Made by a program: the position numbers and the translations under genes. A stretch of DNA of 64,000 nucleotides from Candidatus Krumholzibacteriota bacterium (GTDB lineage: Bacteria > Krumholzibacteriota > Krumholzibacteriia > Krumholzibacteriales > Krumholzibacteriaceae), in assembly GCA_016931295.1 (NCBI GenBank), contig JAFGEZ010000046.1, forward strand, positions 1 to 64,000. Reading direction: 5' to 3'. How positions within the stretch are numbered: the stretch's first letter is position 1; each line of letters begins with the position of its first letter. A model generated the notes under the pieces. That model made no database searches. It was given only the letters and a program-made list of their open reading frames with translations, and was not told the origin of the DNA. Below are positions 50,760 to 58,882 of the stretch, piece by piece.

Positions 50760-51218
50760 ATGTTCAAGGAGTTCAAGGAATTCGCCATGCGCGGCAACGT
50801 CGTCGACATGGCGGTGGGAATCATCATCGGCGCGGCCTTCGGGACGATCGTGAAGTCCCTCGTCGCCGACGTCATCATGCCGCCGATCGGTTTGCTGCTC
50901 GGCAACGTCGACTTCGCGAATCTCTTCCTCGTTCTCCGCGCCGGAGCGACGGCCGGCCCCTACGCCTCGCTCGCCGATGCCCAAACGGCCGGGGCCGTGA
51001 CGATCAACTACGGCGTCTTCATCAACACGATCATCTCGTTCCTGATCGTCGCGTTCGCCGTCTTCCTCGTCATCAGGAATCTCAACAGGCTGAAGCGCAC
51101 CGAGGAAGCGCAGCCGGCGGAGCCGACGACGAAGGAATGCCCGCGCTGCTTCTCGACCGTGCCGATCAAGGCGTCGCGCTGCCCCTTCTGCACCTCGGAT
51201 CTTCCCGCGGGCGCCTGA
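50760..51218 (+). CDS. mscL: Large-conductance mechanosensitive channel with C-terminal zinc ribbon
   Basis: A 152-residue MscL with GGGGAGG before the [23 protein letters not shown] and [20 protein letters not shown] form the N-terminal helix and pore helix TM1. [24 protein letters not shown] is TM2. The periplasmic loop is long (residues 50-85). In place of the usual charged helix the C-terminus has [18 protein letters not shown], a four-cysteine zinc ribbon. The ribbon may bind protein partners or stabilise the pentamer. It releases solutes on hypo-osmotic shock. Confidence 0.94.
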   Translation: MFKEFKEFAMRGNVVDMAVGIIIGAAFGTIVKSLVADVIMPPIGLLLGNVDFANLFLVLRAGATAGPYASLADAQTAGAVTINYGVFINTIISFLIVAFAVFLVIRNLNRLKRTEEAQPAEPTTKECPRCFSTVPIKASRCPFCTSDLPAGA

Positions 51219-51234
51219 CGCGCACCCCTTCGGA

Positions 51235-51269
51235 GGGCCGTTCTCCGCGCCGCCGGCGGAGAACGGCCC
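51235..51269. terminator. Bidirectional terminator hairpin
   Basis: A 14-bp perfect stem (51235-51248 with 51256-51269) with a 7-nt loop, between the mscL stop and the permease stop. No long T-run on either side. Confidence 0.65.
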
Positions 51270-51303
51270 CACCGGGCCTCTCGTACTGTCAACCGGGATC
51301 GCC

Positions 51304-53136
51304 TCACCGCCTGCGCGTGCCGAGAAGGATCACGTCCCGGAGCCCCTCCACGCCCCTCGCCGCCGCCCAGCGCTCCTCGAAATGCGGATCGCGGACGATC
51401 TGCGCGATCGCCGAGAGGGCGCGGAGGTGGAAGTTCCGCTCGTCCCGCGTCCCGGCGAGGACGAACACCGCCTTGACGGCGGGAGCCTCGGGCGAGAACT
51501 CGACTCCCTCGCGCGCACGGACGAGCATGATGTCGAACCGCCCCTCCCCCTCGACGACGACGTGCGGAATCGCGAGATCGGGTGTGAGAACGGTGCTGCT
51601 GTCCTCCTCGCGGCGTCGCAGGGCGTCGAGAACGTCCCCGGGCGGGAGATCGAGGCGGGCGGCCATCGTTTCCGCCACGATGTTGAACAAGGCTCCCACG
51701 GACAGGCGCTCGTCGAGATCGAGGACGGCGCTCTCCTCGATCGTGCGGTCGAAACGGTCGGCCACGATCTCGTCGCGTTCCCTGATGATCTCCCTGAGTT
51801 CGCTTTCCAGGCCGCGGCCGGCGGTCAGCTCCTTCGCCGTGATCCGTTCGACGAGATGCAGGAGCGCGAATTCGCGCTCCGCCCTGATCCGCCCGTAGAA
51901 CCAGTAGACGAAGAGGCCGCTCACGAGGGCGGCGCCGGCGGTGACGAGCGCCGGCCGTCCGAGCCCGGCGAGCAGCCAGAGGAATCCGGCGATCCCGACG
52001 ATCTGCACCCACGGGTAGAGCGGGGCCCGGAAGGTCGGGCGGTAGTTCTGCAGCCGGCTCTCGCGCAGGATGACGATCGAGAGGCAGGAGAAGAGGTAGG
52101 TGAGGATGAGAACGGTCGATGCGGCCTTGACGAGGGCGTCGAGCCTGAGGAGCAGGCTGGCGGCCATGAAGAGTCCGGTGATCAGTATCGAAACGTGCGG
52201 CGTGCGCCACCGCGCGTTCACCCGGCCGAGTCCGGCGGGAAGGAGCCCGTCGCGGCTGAGGGCGAGCGGGTAGCGCGACGCCGAGAGGATCCCCGCGTTC
52301 GCCGTGGAGACGAAGGCGAGGATCGCCGCGATGCTCAGCAGGATCGCCCCGCCCCGCCCCATGATCGCCCGCGCGCCGTCGGTGATCGGCGTGAGGGAGC
52401 CGTCGAGCAGACGCCCGTCGAGGACGCCGGTCGTCACGAAGACGACGAGCAGGTAGAGCGCCGTCACCACGAGAAGCGAGAGGAACATCGCCAACGGCAC
52501 CGTCCTGCCCGGGTCGCGCACCTCCTCGGCGACGCTCGCCACCTTGAGCAGGCCGCCGAAGGAGATGAAGACGAAGCCGGCGGTCGCGACGACCGGCGCG
52601 TAGCCGTGGGGCGCGAAGGGCTCGAGGTTGCGGAGTGTGACCGCGGGCAGGCCCCGGACGACGTAGAAGACGAGAACGGCGATGAGCCCGGTCACCAGCG
52701 CCACCTGCACGCGCCCCGCCTCGCGGACCCCCGCGATGTTGATCGCAGTGAAGAGCACGCAGAGCAGGATCGCCGCGAGACGCGCATCGACGGGCGCGAC
52801 GACCGCGAGGAAGGCGGCCATGCCGACGAGCGCGAAGGCGCTCTTCAGCGAAAGGGAGAACCAGGTGATGAGCCCGTCGACCGTGCCGACGGCCGGGCCC
52901 ATCGAGCGCTTCACGTAGAAGTAGGTTCCGCCCGCCTTCGGCATCGCCGAGACGAGCTCCGCCTGGCTCAGCATCCCCGTCATCGCGAGGAATCCGGCGA
53001 TGAGGTAGGAGATGACGACGGCCGGGCCGGCCTTCGCGTGCGCGATCCCCGGCAGAATGAAGAGTCCCGACGAGATCATCGCGCCGCTCGCCACGCAGAA
53101 GACGTGGAGCAGTCCGAGTTCCCTGCCGAGCTTCAT
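51304..53136 (-). CDS. APC-family permease fused to a PTS EIIA-type domain
   Basis: A 610-residue protein. Residues 1-430 are an APC amino-acid permease of about 12 helices (GLLHVFCVASGAMISSGLFI, with GGTYFYVKRSMGPAVG and FISFGGLLKVASVAEEVRDP). After a helical linker, residues 465-605 match PTS EIIA type 2 (SVGALFNIVAETMAAR, LTPDLAIPHVVVEGEG with His525, VFVLAGTRDERNFHLRAL). PTS permease domains are absent, so the EIIA part likely regulates or senses rather than transfers to an EIIB. The start overlaps the methyltransferase stop by 4 nt. Confidence 0.87.
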   Translation of the reverse strand: MKLGRELGLLHVFCVASGAMISSGLFILPGIAHAKAGPAVVISYLIAGFLAMTGMLSQAELVSAMPKAGGTYFYVKRSMGPAVGTVDGLITWFSLSLKSAFALVGMAAFLAVVAPVDARLAAILLCVLFTAINIAGVREAGRVQVALVTGLIAVLVFYVVRGLPAVTLRNLEPFAPHGYAPVVATAGFVFISFGGLLKVASVAEEVRDPGRTVPLAMFLSLLVVTALYLLVVFVTTGVLDGRLLDGSLTPITDGARAIMGRGGAILLSIAAILAFVSTANAGILSASRYPLALSRDGLLPAGLGRVNARWRTPHVSILITGLFMAASLLLRLDALVKAASTVLILTYLFSCLSIVILRESRLQNYRPTFRAPLYPWVQIVGIAGFLWLLAGLGRPALVTAGAALVSGLFVYWFYGRIRAEREFALLHLVERITAKELTAGRGLESELREIIRERDEIVADRFDRTIEESAVLDLDERLSVGALFNIVAETMAARLDLPPGDVLDALRRREEDSSTVLTPDLAIPHVVVEGEGRFDIMLVRAREGVEFSPEAPAVKAVFVLAGTRDERNFHLRALSAIAQIVRDPHFEERWAAARGVEGLRDVILLGTRRR

Positions 53137-53873
53137 GCCGTCTCCCCTCCGTGGACGGCGCCGGCGACCGTCGCCACGTGGACGGCGACAACGCCGAGCG
53201 TGAGCGTCCGCCACGCCACCGTCTCGAATCCGGCCTCGAATAGCATCCCTTCGACGGCGGCCGGACCGTGGAAGTCGGCCACCGACCGGGCGAGGTAGCG
53301 ATAGGGCCCCGCCTCGCCGCTGACGAGGCGCCCGGCGGCCGCTGCTGCGGTGCGCGCGTAGAGTTGCATCGCCCCGTCGACGACCCGCGACGCCGGCCGG
53401 CTCGTCTCGACCGTCACGAGCCGCCCGCCGGGGGCGAGGACCCGGCGCACCTCGGCAAAGACGGGACAAAGCGAGCCGTAGGCGGTGCAGAGGTTGCGCA
53501 GGGCGAATCCGATCGTCACGAGATCGACCGAACCCGCGGCGAGGGGAAGTGCGCCGGCCTCGGCGATCATCCACGCCGCCCGTTCCGTCCCCGCCCGCCG
53601 CCGCGCCTCGTCGATCATCGGCCGCGAGAGATCGATCCCGGCGAGAAAAGCGGGAGCGCCTCCCCGCCTCCGCCCGGCCGCCGCGATGAGCGCGCGCGCG
53701 AGGTCGCCGGTGCCGCAGCAGAGATCCACCCACCGCTCTCCCCCGCCGTCCGCGGCGGTGTCCGCGGCAACCCGCCGCCACCGTTTGTCGAGACCCAGCG
53801 TGAAGAGTCGGTTGGCCCGCTCGTAGGCGGGCGCGATGCCCTCGTACATCCTCTCGATGCCCGCGACGTTCAT
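53133..53873 (-). CDS. UbiE/MenG-like SAM methyltransferase
   Basis: A 246-residue methyltransferase: RMYEGIAPAYERANRLFTLGLDKRWRR is the UbiE N-terminal signature (residues 8-34), WVDLCCGTGDLARAL is motif I, and TIGFALRNL is the classical UbiE block. LAPGGRLVTVETSRP follows, then a C-terminal part about as long as UbiE. It methylates a quinone ring by family (ubiquinone/menaquinone). No other quinone gene is nearby, so a relative with another substrate is possible. Both ends overlap their neighbours by 4 nt. Confidence 0.82.
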   Translation of the reverse strand: MNVAGIERMYEGIAPAYERANRLFTLGLDKRWRRVAADTAADGGGERWVDLCCGTGDLARALIAAAGRRRGGAPAFLAGIDLSRPMIDEARRRAGTERAAWMIAEAGALPLAAGSVDLVTIGFALRNLCTAYGSLCPVFAEVRRVLAPGGRLVTVETSRPASRVVDGAMQLYARTAAAAAGRLVSGEAGPYRYLARSVADFHGPAAVEGMLFEAGFETVAWRTLTLGVVAVHVATVAGAVHGGETA

Positions 53874-54325
53874 CCCGATCTCTTCCCCGTCATCTCCTCG
53901 ACGTCGAGGCGGAAGACCGTCGTCTTTTCGACGACGCCCGGCGGAAAGGTCTCGTCCGCGCAGCCATACTGCCGCGAGATCAGGGTGAGTGCCAGCTGTT
54001 TCTCCGCTTCGTCCTCGACGAAGACGACGGCGCCCGCGCCGATCACGCTCCGGTAGCGCATCGTGCGGTTGCAGGCCGCCCCCTCCCCGGTGAACTTGAC
54101 GTCGGTCTCCACCTCGAAGGCGGCCCGGCCGGCGCTTTTGAGCAGATCGATCTTGCGCCCCGCGGGCGCCGAGTGGAAGTAGAGCCGTTCCGCCTCGTAC
54201 CCGAAGCAGAGCGGGACGATGCACGGCGTCTCGCCATCGGCGACGGCGAGCCGGCAGACCTGCGCCGCGGCGATGACCGCCTCGAGGGCGTCGTGATCCG
54301 CGATCTCCTGTTCGTGTCGTCTCAT
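53870..54325 (-). CDS. FMN-binding split-barrel (PNPOx-like) protein
   Basis: A 151-residue protein of the pyridoxamine-5'-phosphate-oxidase-like split barrel: VCRLAVADGETPCIVPLCFGYEAERLYFHSA is the core (residues 23-53), followed by GRKIDLLKSAGRAAFEVETD and the C-terminal TTVFRLDVEEMTGKR. It resembles nitroimidazole-resistance (NimA-like) and related FMN proteins more than PdxH. It likely binds FMN or F420/haem. It is encoded between MATE and UbiE-like genes, with 4-nt overlaps on both sides. Confidence 0.82.
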   Translation of the reverse strand: MRRHEQEIADHDALEAVIAAAQVCRLAVADGETPCIVPLCFGYEAERLYFHSAPAGRKIDLLKSAGRAAFEVETDVKFTGEGAACNRTMRYRSVIGAGAVVFVEDEAEKQLALTLISRQYGCADETFPPGVVEKTTVFRLDVEEMTGKRSG

Positions 54326-55716
54326 GGTGCCTCCATGTCGGCGATTTCCATCTGCCCGCGCGGCGGCCGGTCCCACGACACCTGGTCGAGCGACCGCCGC
54401 AGAACGAGCCAGGCGACGAGCCCGGCGAGGAGATAGGCCGCCGTGATCCCGCCGAATATCCCGCCGACGCCGAGAAGACGGCGCCCGAGCAGCGCGAGGG
54501 GCACGGCGAGGGCGAACATCTGCACCAAAGCGAGCGCCGCCGCGTGTATCGGGCGCCGGATGACGTTCAGCGCGGCGCCGGCGATCACGAAGACTCCCTC
54601 GAGCCCGTAGCAGAGCGGCACGATCCTGAGATAGAGGACGATCGTGTCCACGACGGCGGGGTTGTCCGAGAAGATACCGGCGATCCACCGCGCCGGCAAG
54701 GCGAGGAGCGCGAGCATGCCGAGCCCCCACGCCAGGGCGAACCGCGTCGAGAGAAAGATGCTCCGTTCCGCGCGGTCGCGCCGCCCCGCGCCCCAGTTCT
54801 GCCCGACGAAGGGGCCGATGACCGAGGAGAGGGCCATGACGACGGCGAGCGCGAAGAATTCGACGCGCATCGCCACGCCGTACCCGGCGACGGCCGCCGG
54901 CCCGAACCGGGCGATCACGCGGGTGATCACGCCGAGCGCGGCGGGGATGATCGCCTTGGTGGCCGCCGCGGGGAGGCCGACGAAGAGGATCGATCTCCAG
55001 CAGCAGAGAAGTCGCCCGGGATCGAGTCCGCGGAAGGTGATCATCCGGTAGCGGCGCCACAAAACGAGGATCGCCACCGCCATCGTCACCGACCGGGAGA
55101 GGACGGTGGTGAGCGCCGCCCCGGCCAGTTCCATCCGTGGAAAGGGCCCGATACCGAAGATAAGGAGCGGATCGAGGATGATGTTGAGCACGACCGCGAT
55201 CACCATGATCGCCGCGGGTATCTTCGTGTCGCCGAGCGCGCGGATGATGTTGTTTCCCACCATCGGGAAGACGAGGAAGAGGACGCCGGCGAACCAGATG
55301 CGCATGTACCGGTCGATCAGCGGCATCGTGACCGCGTCGGCGCCGAGCAGTTGGAAGAGGGAACCGGAAAAGAGGAAGCCGGTGACGACGAAGACGGCGG
55401 TGAAGACGAGGGCCAGCGAGAGGCTCGCCATCGTCAGCCGCCGCGCCTCCTCGATGTCGCCGCTTCCCACGGCGCGCGAGACGGCCGCAGAGGCCCCGAT
55501 CCCGATGCCCATGATGATGTGGTTGATCGCGTACACGACGGGCATGGTGAAGGAGAGCGCCGCGAGCGGAAGCGTGCCGAGCCGGCTGACGAAGAAGGTG
55601 TCCGTGAGATTGAAGGCGATCATCGCCACGATGCCGAGGATCATCGGCCCGGTGAGACGCGCGAGCGTCCGCCCCACCGGACCGTCTATCAGTGTCGCCC
55701 TCTCGATAGCCGTCAT
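54322..55716 (-). CDS. MATE-family efflux transporter
   Basis: A 464-residue protein with 12 predicted helices: LARLTGPMILGIVAMIAFNLTDTFFVSRLGTLPLAA is the first helix pair (residues 15-50), and a second half-repeat starts near residue 240 (ILFVGLPAAATKAIIPAALG, VVMALSSVIGPFVGQNWGAG). It belongs to the DinF/NorM-like group that expels cationic drugs or metabolites with Na+ or H+. It precedes the FMN protein, the methyltransferase and the permease-EIIA genes in a tightly coupled operon, which is unusual for a drug exporter. Confidence 0.9.
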   Translation of the reverse strand: MTAIERATLIDGPVGRTLARLTGPMILGIVAMIAFNLTDTFFVSRLGTLPLAALSFTMPVVYAINHIIMGIGIGASAAVSRAVGSGDIEEARRLTMASLSLALVFTAVFVVTGFLFSGSLFQLLGADAVTMPLIDRYMRIWFAGVLFLVFPMVGNNIIRALGDTKIPAAIMVIAVVLNIILDPLLIFGIGPFPRMELAGAALTTVLSRSVTMAVAILVLWRRYRMITFRGLDPGRLLCCWRSILFVGLPAAATKAIIPAALGVITRVIARFGPAAVAGYGVAMRVEFFALAVVMALSSVIGPFVGQNWGAGRRDRAERSIFLSTRFALAWGLGMLALLALPARWIAGIFSDNPAVVDTIVLYLRIVPLCYGLEGVFVIAGAALNVIRRPIHAAALALVQMFALAVPLALLGRRLLGVGGIFGGITAAYLLAGLVAWLVLRRSLDQVSWDRPPRGQMEIADMEAP

Positions 55717-55790
55717 CCGGCGCCCCCGTCGCGGACGGTGCGCCCCTCACGCGGCGCTGCCGCGGCGGAAGCGTCGTCCGTCAGTCATTC

Positions 55791-56495
55791 CTAGAACCGC
55801 ACCCCGATGCCGAGATTGAAATCGACGCCGGTGAACTCAACCTTGATATCGCCGTCTTCGTCGTCGAAGGCGAGCCCGTCGGCGTAGCGCCCCCGCACGC
55901 GCGTGTGCAGGAAAACCGCATCCGAGAGGTCGGCCTCGGCGCCGATCCATGCGTGCAGCCCCCAGCCGGTGCCGTCGCGGGTGTTTTTGCCCGAGGGAAT
56001 CGGCCAGTCGCCCGTGTTCGTGACCTCGTGCACCTCGACGGCTACCTCGCTCAGGTAGAGCGCGCCCCCGACGCCGAGGAAGGGACGCACGCAGGAGAGA
56101 TCGACGGCCGGGCGGAACTCGTACGAGAGCCCGATCGGTATCGTCGAGATGTCCCAGGAGATGGCCCACGATGCCTCGCCGATGATGTCGGAGAGGTCGT
56201 AGAGAACGAGAGACGAGAAGAAGACCGGCTCGACGCCGATGTGCTCCACGGACAAGACGACGGCGTGGTGGTCGCTGAAAGACCAGCCGAATTCCATCCC
56301 GAGATACTGGCCGAAGGTCGGCTGCTCGTAGAAGCCGTCGTCGTCGACATCATCCCAGAAATCCTTCCACTCGCCGAGCGTGGGGTGCCCGGCGCCGTAC
56401 GAGGCCCGCAGGAAGAATCCCGTCTCCGCCCCGGCGGGACAGGCGGCCGCCAGGACGAGAATCACGGCGGCGAGGATCACGATCGTCCGTTTCAT
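55791..56495 (-). CDS. Outer-membrane beta-barrel protein
   Basis: A 234-residue protein with AAAGGA before the ATG, a signal peptide (cut near PAGA), and alternating strands ending in NLGIGVRF. The layout resembles the barrel at 22647-23435 (F-x-R start, an acidic W-x-D-x-V-D-D segment near the N-terminus, then PFLGVGGALYLSEV, then WGLHAWIGAEADL). It is likely an 8-10-strand barrel of unknown function. It overlaps the aldolase stop by 4 nt and precedes the MATE gene by 74 nt. Confidence 0.73.
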   Translation of the reverse strand: MKRTIVILAAVILVLAAACPAGAETGFFLRASYGAGHPTLGEWKDFWDDVDDDGFYEQPTFGQYLGMEFGWSFSDHHAVVLSVEHIGVEPVFFSSLVLYDLSDIIGEASWAISWDISTIPIGLSYEFRPAVDLSCVRPFLGVGGALYLSEVAVEVHEVTNTGDWPIPSGKNTRDGTGWGLHAWIGAEADLSDAVFLHTRVRGRYADGLAFDDEDGDIKVEFTGVDFNLGIGVRF

Positions 56496-57145
56496 CGGTT
56501 CGTCCTTTCGTCGGGGGTTGCTCTTCCGAAGAGCGCGTCGATTCCGGCGACCTCCCGATCGCCGAGGGGCCGCGAATCGCCGATCAACCCGGCGATCACC
56601 GTCATCCGGGCCGCCACCTCGAGCACCTCGACACGGTCGAAGGCCTCGAGCAGCGTTTGTCCGACGGCGAGGACGCCGTGGTTCGCCATGAGGACGACGT
56701 CGCCTCGGACGGCGGCCTCGGCGACCGCCTCGGCGAGTTCCTCGCTCCCCATGAGGGCGTAGGGCGCCGTGACGGGCTCGCCGACGATCGCCCGGGTCTC
56801 GCCGACGAGGCAACAGTCGATCCGCCGTCTCGAGGCGGTGAAGCTGGTGGCGACGGGCGGGTGGGCATGGACGATCGCCGACGCGTCCGGCCGCGAGCGG
56901 TAGACGGCGAGGTGCAGCCCCGTCTCCATGCTCGGCGCGGGTCCGCCGGCAATCAACCGTCCGTCCGGACCGACCGCGGCCACCTCGTCCCCGGAGAGAC
57001 GCCCCTTGTCGAGGCCGGAGGGGGTCACGAAGACGCGATCGCCGAGACGGGCGCTCACGTTCCCCCCTGAACAGGTGGTGAGCCCGCGGTCGTAGAGCCG
57101 CCGCATGAATGCGGCCACCTCGTTCCTGATCTCGCGTTCGTCCAT
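56492..57145 (-). CDS. Class II aldolase/adducin family protein
   Basis: A 217-residue protein of the FucA/AraD/MtnB type: RGLTTCSGGNVSAR is the phosphate-binding loop, GPAPSMETGLHLAVYR carries the active-site acidic residue, and IVHAHPPVAT plus VLMANHGVLAVG carry the zinc-ligand histidines. Substrates in the family are fuculose-1-phosphate, ribulose-5-phosphate or methylthioribulose-phosphate; sequence alone does not decide. The start has no Shine-Dalgarno and sits right after an extended -10 box (57152-57160), suggesting a leaderless transcript. Confidence 0.82.
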   Translation of the reverse strand: MDEREIRNEVAAFMRRLYDRGLTTCSGGNVSARLGDRVFVTPSGLDKGRLSGDEVAAVGPDGRLIAGGPAPSMETGLHLAVYRSRPDASAIVHAHPPVATSFTASRRRIDCCLVGETRAIVGEPVTAPYALMGSEELAEAVAEAAVRGDVVLMANHGVLAVGQTLLEAFDRVEVLEVAARMTVIAGLIGDSRPLGDREVAGIDALFGRATPDERTNR

Positions 57146-57151
57146 GGATCG

Positions 57152-57160
57152 ACTGTACCA
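57152..57160 (-). promoter_or_regulatory. Extended -10 promoter of the aldolase-led operon
   Basis: Minus strand: TGG-TACAGT (57160-57152), then six nt to the ATG at 57145. The predicted transcript start coincides with the start codon. No matching -35 is visible. Confidence 0.5.
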
Positions 57161-57409
57161 TATCTTCGATTGTTCCGCGAGGGTCTTCCGGCCCCGGCGA
57201 CGCGGCGTCGGCGCGATACCCCTCTGGCGGATCTCCGCGAACGGGATATACTAGGGATGTGGAATCCCGGTCCGGACGAGAGACCGGTACAGCGGTCCCG
57301 CCATTCCATGGTCCAGGCCGGAGGGGGCGTCCCGTGCGGGCACCGGCAGCCGGATCGCATCCCCCATGCGGTCGTCAATCCGCCCGCCGACGCCCCCCTT
57401 TCTGTCTGA

Positions 57410-57460
57410 TCCGAAACGAAAACGCCGCCGCGAGTCCGTTCCGACGGCTTCGCGGCGGCG
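57410..57460 (-). terminator. Terminator of mscS
   Basis: CGCCGCCGCGA (57423-57433) pairs with TCGCGGCGGCG (57450-57460), with a small inner stem in the loop. Minus-strand tail TTTTCGTTTCGG, 26 nt past the mscS stop. Confidence 0.72.
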
Positions 57461-57485
57461 CCGTTTCGCGTGGATTCGCCCGTTT

Positions 57486-58310
57486 CTAGGAGACGCCCGC
57501 CTCCTTCGCCATGTGCACGACGGTCTGCGGGAAGGGGATCTCGATCCCGGCGAGGTCGAGTTCCTCCTTGACCTTCCGCATCACGTCGAACCTGACGTCC
57601 CAGTAGTCCTCCTTCTTCGCCCAGCAGCGGGACACGAGGTTGACGCTCGAATCGGCCAGCTCGGTGACGGCGACCATCGGCACCGGATCGCCGAGAACGC
57701 GCCCGTCCCCCTTCATCACCGAGAGGATCGTATCCGTCGCCGCCTGGATCGACGCGCCGTAGGCGATCCCGAAAACGAAATCGACGCGGCGCGTGTCGAA
57801 CGCGGTGTAGTTCTTGATGATGTCGCCGTTGATCTTGCCGTTCGGCACGAGGATCTTCACGTTGTCCGGCGTTGCGAGCACGGTGTTGAAGAGCCGGACA
57901 TCTTTGACCGTCCCTGCGACCCCTCCCGCCTCGATGTAGTCGCCGACCCGGTAGGGCCGGAAGACGAGGATGAGGACGCCGGCGGCGAAATTGGCCAGCG
58001 AGCCCTGCAGGGCGAAACCGACGGCGAAGCCCGCGGCGCCGAGGATCGCCACGAAGGAGGCCGTCTCCACGCCGAACTTGGAGAGCGCGGCGATGATGGT
58101 GAAAGCGATCACGAGCAAGTAGACGAGCGTGCCGACGAAACCGACGATCGCCGGGTCGGTTTTCGCCTTGACGAGCAGCTTCCTGATGCCGCCCCGCAGG
58201 AGTCCGGCGGCGATCCGTCCGACGATCAGTATCAGGATCGCGCCGATGATCTTCAGCCCGTACGTCGTGACGAAGGGAACGAGTTGCTCGGTTATCTGTT
58301 CCATGGACAT
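57486..58310 (-). CDS. mscS: Small-conductance mechanosensitive channel
   Basis: A 274-residue MscS of standard length. Three N-terminal helices end in the pore helix TM3 (FVAILGAAGFAVGFALQGSLANFAAGVLI, given as residues of about 86-114). The conserved cytoplasmic beta domain follows (RPYRVGDYIEAGGVAGTVKDV, VPNGKINGDIIKNY) and the C-terminal alpha/beta domain. It opens at hypo-osmotic shock. Two close start codons (MSM) are possible. It lies between the PadR operon and the aldolase operon with its own promoter and terminator. Confidence 0.94.
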   Translation of the reverse strand: MSMEQITEQLVPFVTTYGLKIIGAILILIVGRIAAGLLRGGIRKLLVKAKTDPAIVGFVGTLVYLLVIAFTIIAALSKFGVETASFVAILGAAGFAVGFALQGSLANFAAGVLILVFRPYRVGDYIEAGGVAGTVKDVRLFNTVLATPDNVKILVPNGKINGDIIKNYTAFDTRRVDFVFGIAYGASIQAATDTILSVMKGDGRVLGDPVPMVAVTELADSSVNLVSRCWAKKEDYWDVRFDVMRKVKEELDLAGIEIPFPQTVVHMAKEAGVS

Positions 58311-58368
58311 CGCATCCTCCCGACGATGGAATGTGCAGCGAACGCATCGATCGATGCGATCGGGAACG

Positions 58369-58399
58369 ATTCTATCGCCGAATCGGGGGAAGATGTCAA
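58369..58399 (-). promoter_or_regulatory. Promoter of mscS
   Basis: Minus strand: TTGACA (58399-58394), 19-nt spacer, TAGAAT (58374-58369). A GATAGA at 17-nt spacing overlaps it and may be used. The ATG is about 60 nt downstream. Confidence 0.45.
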
Positions 58400-58413
58400 T
58401 CGGGAATGATTAT

Positions 58414-58443
58414 CCGGGCCCCGGCAGCATGGCCGGGGCCCGG
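58414..58443 (-). terminator. Terminator of the padR operon
   Basis: CCGGGCCCCGGC (58414-58425) pairs with GCCGGGGCCCGG (58432-58443) around a 6-nt loop, 34 nt past the stop of the MotA/TolQ/ExbB-like gene. The minus-strand tail ATAATCATT is only moderately T-rich. Confidence 0.6.
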
Positions 58444-58477
58444 AGGTGCAATAGGGCGGCGCAGCGCGTGCGCGCGG

Positions 58478-58867
58478 CTACTCGCCGGAGGCGAGACGCC
58501 GCCTGACGATCGAACGCAGAACGAACCAGGCGACCGCCGAGAGAACGCATACCCACAATCCGTAGAGGGTCGTCGTGAAGGATTCCCTGAATCCCGTCAT
58601 GACCACGTCCGGCGAGATCTCCGTCGCCCTGATGATGGCGTGCAACGCGTTGTAGACGCCTGTGAGCTGCCCGAGAACGCCGAGCACCTGTGCGATGATC
58701 CCCCAGAAGAGGATCGCGTCGAGCCCCGATTCGAGGCGCGCGCGGTCACGCGTGCCGCCGGCGATCAGGACGGCCTTGCGCAGGACGAGAACGATGTTGG
58801 CGATCGTGATGACGATCATCAGGTATCCGAAGGGTCCCATCTGTCTGAAAAAGAGAGGCATCTCCAT
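58478..58867 (-). CDS. Short MotA/TolQ/ExbB-like membrane protein
   Basis: A 129-residue protein with three helices: FGYLMIVITIANIVLVLRKA, LFWGIIAQVLGVLGQLTGVY and GFRESFTTTLYGLWVCVLSA. The last carries the G-x-x-x-x-[TS]-T-x-x-G-L pattern of the proton-channel family. It is shorter than ExbB/TolQ (about 220 residues), and no ExbD/TolR gene follows. The ATG at 58867 directly follows AAAGG; the in-frame ATG 6 nt later (58861) has better spacing to it. It is 15 nt downstream of the membrane protein gene of the padR operon. Confidence 0.72.
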   Translation of the reverse strand: MEMPLFFRQMGPFGYLMIVITIANIVLVLRKAVLIAGGTRDRARLESGLDAILFWGIIAQVLGVLGQLTGVYNALHAIIRATEISPDVVMTGFRESFTTTLYGLWVCVLSAVAWFVLRSIVRRRLASGE

Positions 58868-58882
58868 CCTTTCGCGTGTCGT

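Larger units (their letters stand above)
57146..57485. other. Intergenic region with promoter and terminator
   Basis: 340 nt without a gene. It contains the aldolase promoter at its left end, a plus-strand GATATACT-like element near 57245 and the mscS terminator at its right end. I see no ORF with coding character in it. Confidence 0.5.
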
